DNA of 7,209 nt from Acidobacteria bacterium CG_4_9_14_3_um_filter_49_7. GTDB taxonomy: Bacteria; Acidobacteriota; Holophagae; Thermotomaculales; Thermotomaculaceae. Position numbers and translations under genes: made by a program. The first letter of the stretch is position 1, and each line of letters starts with the position of its first letter. A model generated the notes under the pieces. It did not search any database. It was given only the letters and a program-made list of their open reading frames with translations, and had not been told where the DNA came from. Shown one piece after another: positions 4,735-7,209 of the stretch. The stretch spans positions 1 through 7,209 of the forward strand of contig PFTO01000124.1 in the NCBI GenBank assembly GCA_002789615.1. The letters run 5' to 3'.

Positions 4735-6651
4735 ATGAACAAAATCGCTGTCGGAATCGTTGGAGTTTTCCTGGCTGTATCTGTCTTTGGTCAAAACCCC
4801 TTTGTCCAGGAGGATGCTCGGACTTTCACCCCTCCTTTGAGTCCACGCACAGTTGGATATCGAATATCGGCAAAGCTGGATACCGATAGCCACATCATAG
4901 CGGGTAAGGAACAGATTTACTTTCTCAATACCAGCAATAAATCTATTCAGTCCATGCAGGTGCACCTGTATCTGAACGCATTTGCTTCAAACCAGACCCC
5001 CATGGCGAGAGAAATTGCACCGCTGAGAAACATGCTGAAAGTTCCGGTCAACCGAAAAACTATCGGCTACTGCAGAATTCTGCACTTGACTGTCAATTTT
5101 TCTTCCGTATTGCACACGCTGGAGGTGGATAACACCGTCGCGACATTCGCCCTGCCCTACCCTCTGAAACCTGGAGAATCCACTCTCATTGAGATTGAAT
5201 TCGAAACCCGTCTTCCCCGACTCGTCATCCGCAGCGGATATGCCGGTACATTTCACATGATTGCTCAATGGTTTCCAAAACTGGGAGTATTGGGACAGGA
5301 TGGCAACTGGGACTGCCCCCAATACGGTGGAAACGGGGAGTTTTTTTCCGACTTCGGTGTCTATGATGTCGCCTTCAATGTGCCGGAAGGATTTTATGTG
5401 GTCGCCACCGGTGTTAAGCAGCAGGAAACCACCGCAAATCATCGTAATATGTTTCACTTTTACGCGGAAGACGTCCATGATTTTGTAGCCGCAGTCTGGG
5501 ATCAATTCAAATTCAGAAAGAAAACTGTAGGGAACTGCGAACTCACTGTGGCATATGCGCCTGGACATGAGGCCGTCTCACTCCGTGAAATGGATGCCCT
5601 TGAAGGAACGTTCAACTGGTATAACACCCATATCGGGTCCTATCCCTACTCCGCTTACACAGTCATAGACACACCATTTTGCGCAATTGGCGCATCTGGT
5701 ATGGAATACCCTATGGTATCTACAGGTTTCGCACTGAAGCTTTTCCCGAAATGGTTCCGGATCCCGGAAGAAACTGTCGTCCACGAATTTGGACACAGCT
5801 ATTTCCAGGGAATGCTCGCCTCCAATGAATTCACTGAAGCCTGGCTGGACGAAGGCATTAACACTTACATGACCGCCTTGATCATGGAAGATTTGTATGG
5901 CAAGTGCAACTTCAATGCTCTGCCCCGCTTCTGCGCAAGTAGTCTTGACCGTATGATGAATAGCGATTACAGCGCCCTTCGCTACCAGAAGCCCAATCAA
6001 CCTGCAAACACATATGCGGACAGACACGCATATGCTCAGGCCAGCTACAACAAAGTCTGCCTCCTTCTGAAGACTCTGGAAAACATCATCGGGAAAGAGG
6101 AAATGACCAGCATTATGAAAGACTACTTCAGTCAATTCCGCTTTGAGCATCCTACGGGAACTGATTTTCTGGAAATCTTCAACAGTCATACAAACAATCG
6201 ATTTGCGAATCTCATGGACACCATGATCAATTCAAATTCTTTTCCGGATGCGGCAGTTCTTCGGGTTACCCGAAATGCAAATCCCTCTTTCAAGGGTTTT
6301 GTACCGGAAAGAGTCGCATATATGGAAACTCCGGATCCCACCAACACCGTCCGATTCTCCATCGTACTCGTTAAGGAAGATCTGCCGCTTCCGGTTCCAT
6401 ACCGGCTAACCTTTAGCGATGGTAGTGAGGTGAACGGTGAACTTGGAATACTGGACAGCTCGAAAACCGTCACGGTGGACAAGCCGGCCAACGTTCGGTT
6501 AGTGGAGGCCCGAATTGACCCGGAGAGAAAAATACTTATTGATCTGAATCGGTCCAACAACCGGTACAGTACAGAAGGAAATGCCAGTCGGCGAATGGGA
6601 AGCACTGCGCTGTTTCTGGCAATAATGGAGTTGAGTTTCTATGTTTTTTAA
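4735..6651 (+). CDS. Secreted M1-family zinc metallopeptidase
   Basis: A 638-residue protein with an export signal (about 1-19, ending VSVFG|Q), so probably periplasmic or extracellular. The N-terminal beta domain (about 35-265) includes HMIAQWFPKLGVLGQDGNWD (174-193) and GEFFSDFGVYDV (201-212), typical of bacterial M1 proteins. The catalytic domain has GASGMEYP (319-326), the counterpart of GAMEN. The HEFGH motif (350-354) supplies zinc ligands H350 and H354 and catalytic E351; the third ligand E373 follows in LDEG, giving HExxH-x18-E. The likely transition-state Tyr is Y438 in SYNKVCLLLKTL (437-448). All catalytic residues are present. A C-terminal beta region (about 505-605) is followed by a hydrophobic tail (624-638). 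M1 enzymes usually remove N-terminal residues from peptides; the actual substrate is unknown. It starts 4 nt after pilQ with no clear ribosome binding site, so it is probably co-transcribed and coupled. Confidence 0.93.
   Translation: MNKIAVGIVGVFLAVSVFGQNPFVQEDARTFTPPLSPRTVGYRISAKLDTDSHIIAGKEQIYFLNTSNKSIQSMQVHLYLNAFASNQTPMAREIAPLRNMLKVPVNRKTIGYCRILHLTVNFSSVLHTLEVDNTVATFALPYPLKPGESTLIEIEFETRLPRLVIRSGYAGTFHMIAQWFPKLGVLGQDGNWDCPQYGGNGEFFSDFGVYDVAFNVPEGFYVVATGVKQQETTANHRNMFHFYAEDVHDFVAAVWDQFKFRKKTVGNCELTVAYAPGHEAVSLREMDALEGTFNWYNTHIGSYPYSAYTVIDTPFCAIGASGMEYPMVSTGFALKLFPKWFRIPEETVVHEFGHSYFQGMLASNEFTEAWLDEGINTYMTALIMEDLYGKCNFNALPRFCASSLDRMMNSDYSALRYQKPNQPANTYADRHAYAQASYNKVCLLLKTLENIIGKEEMTSIMKDYFSQFRFEHPTGTDFLEIFNSHTNNRFANLMDTMINSNSFPDAAVLRVTRNANPSFKGFVPERVAYMETPDPTNTVRFSIVLVKEDLPLPVPYRLTFSDGSEVNGELGILDSSKTVTVDKPANVRLVEARIDPERKILIDLNRSNNRYSTEGNASRRMGSTALFLAIMELSFYVF
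6627..6630 (+). promoter_or_regulatory. Ribosome binding site of the downstream membrane protein gene
   Basis: GGAG lies 10 nt before the ATG at 6641, inside the last codons of the peptidase gene. Spacing is at the long end of normal. Confidence 0.55.
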
Positions 6652-7209
6652 CACGCTGAAGCGAGAAATGGTCATTCACTACTTAAGCCGGGTAGCTCTC
6701 CTTGTGCTTGCCTATTTTGTTGTGGCACCCGGACATTTTATCCCGGAGCGCTTTGAACTCTTCCATGTCTTCGGCCTCTGGCACCAGCTGGCACCTCTGG
6801 TTCTCCCCATTGTATTGATCCTATATTTCCTGGATGGATGGCTGATTCTTTCCGCTCTTGCCACTTTGCTGGGACGCCCACTGAAACGAACGGATTTCCT
6901 CATGTATATCAGTACAACTTTGTTTTACCTCTTCCTTTATCTTCTTATTGCAGGAATCCTTTATGCCGCGTTTTCACCGCTGATCACTCATCTTCGCCTG
7001 ACATCCAACACCGCAGTCCCCGTTCTGGTCATCTATATCGTTCTTGTCCTTTTTATTGCCATTTTCTGGAAATGGCTGAGTTACTTGAAGTGGACCTGTC
7101 GGATATCCCACTTTCAACAGGACACCGGTTTTTCACTGAAAACAATTGTAGCAGGTTGGTCTAATCTATTGAAATGGAAAGATATCATGATTTATGTGCT
7201 CATTGTATC
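6641..7209 (+). CDS. Polytopic membrane protein of unknown function, 3' end outside window
   Basis: An open frame of 189 codons runs to the window edge without a stop. The start at 6641 overlaps the peptidase gene by 11 nt and has GGAG upstream. The N-terminus MFFNTLKREMVIHYLSRVAL is basic and amphipathic. Hydrophobic stretches that look like membrane helices lie at about 17-30, 50-75, 92-112, 124-147 and from 182 to the edge. The segment after the second (LLGRPLKRTDFLMYISTT, 76-93) carries basic residues, as expected for a cytoplasmic loop, and WKWLSYLKWTCRI (143-155) is rich in Trp and Lys. I do not recognise the family. The general pattern of four to five helices with short loops resembles YIP1-like integral membrane proteins, but no diagnostic motif was identified. 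Its overlap with the peptidase gene suggests joint expression. Confidence 0.75.
   Translation, partial: MFFNTLKREMVIHYLSRVALLVLAYFVVAPGHFIPERFELFHVFGLWHQLAPLVLPIVLILYFLDGWLILSALATLLGRPLKRTDFLMYISTTLFYLFLYLLIAGILYAAFSPLITHLRLTSNTAVPVLVIYIVLVLFIAIFWKWLSYLKWTCRISHFQQDTGFSLKTIVAGWSNLLKWKDIMIYVLIV

Noticed and set aside
4987..6189. Two long open frames on the - strand (4987-5568 and 5578-6189).
   Set aside because: They lie entirely within the peptidase gene, whose + strand frame has all family motifs. Their translations show no domain, and they have no supporting start signals.
6838..7164. A + strand open frame of 108 codons.
   Set aside because: It lies in another frame over the membrane protein gene that starts at 6641 with a ribosome binding site and is continuously hydrophobic. 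The 108-codon frame has no such pattern.
1..7209. Mobile elements, CRISPR arrays, restriction or toxin-antitoxin genes.
   Set aside because: No direct-repeat arrays, terminal inverted repeats, transposase or integrase motifs, or small toxin-like gene pairs were seen on either strand.

Overview
The window looks like chromosomal DNA of a diderm (Gram-negative-type) bacterium of moderate GC content. This rests on a complete type IV pilus alignment cluster with an outer-membrane secretin, lipoprotein and Sec signal sequences, and Shine-Dalgarno sites of the GGAG type. Nothing fixes the phylum. No mobile element, CRISPR array, tRNA or rRNA gene was found. Apart from the promoter, leader and terminator stretches, the DNA is densely coding on the + strand.

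Layout. (1) Bases 1-226 hold no convincing gene. They contain a possible extended -10 promoter (10-37) and a leader of roughly 180 nt that can fold into several hairpins, leading to rplS (ribosomal protein bL19, 227-574). (2) A strong intrinsic terminator (604-628) ends the rplS unit. A sigma-70-like promoter (630-657) follows immediately, with a perfect TATAAT only 6 nt before the ATG of pilM, so the pil mRNA may be leaderless. (3) Bases 664-4730 carry pilM, pilN, pilO, pilP and pilQ in canonical order. The genes overlap or nearly touch, with no internal terminator, so they should form one co-transcribed, translationally coupled operon. (4) A secreted M1-family zinc metallopeptidase gene (4735-6651) follows 4 nt after pilQ. 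(5) A polytopic membrane protein gene starts inside the end of the peptidase gene (6641) and runs off the window. I could not assign it to a family.

How the genes work together. In known type IV pilus systems, cytoplasmic actin-like PilM binds the N-terminus of inner-membrane PilN. PilN pairs with PilO, and PilP joins this inner-membrane platform to the secretin PilQ, through which the pilus exits. All five parts are here. The pilins, the PilB/PilT motors, PilC and the prepilin peptidase are not, and must lie elsewhere if the pilus works. The secretin is unusual: short, apparently lipidated at its own N-terminus, and without AMIN-type peptidoglycan-binding domains. PilP lacks a good lipobox. 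The peptidase and membrane protein are probably on the same transcript, but no function links them to the pilus from sequence alone.
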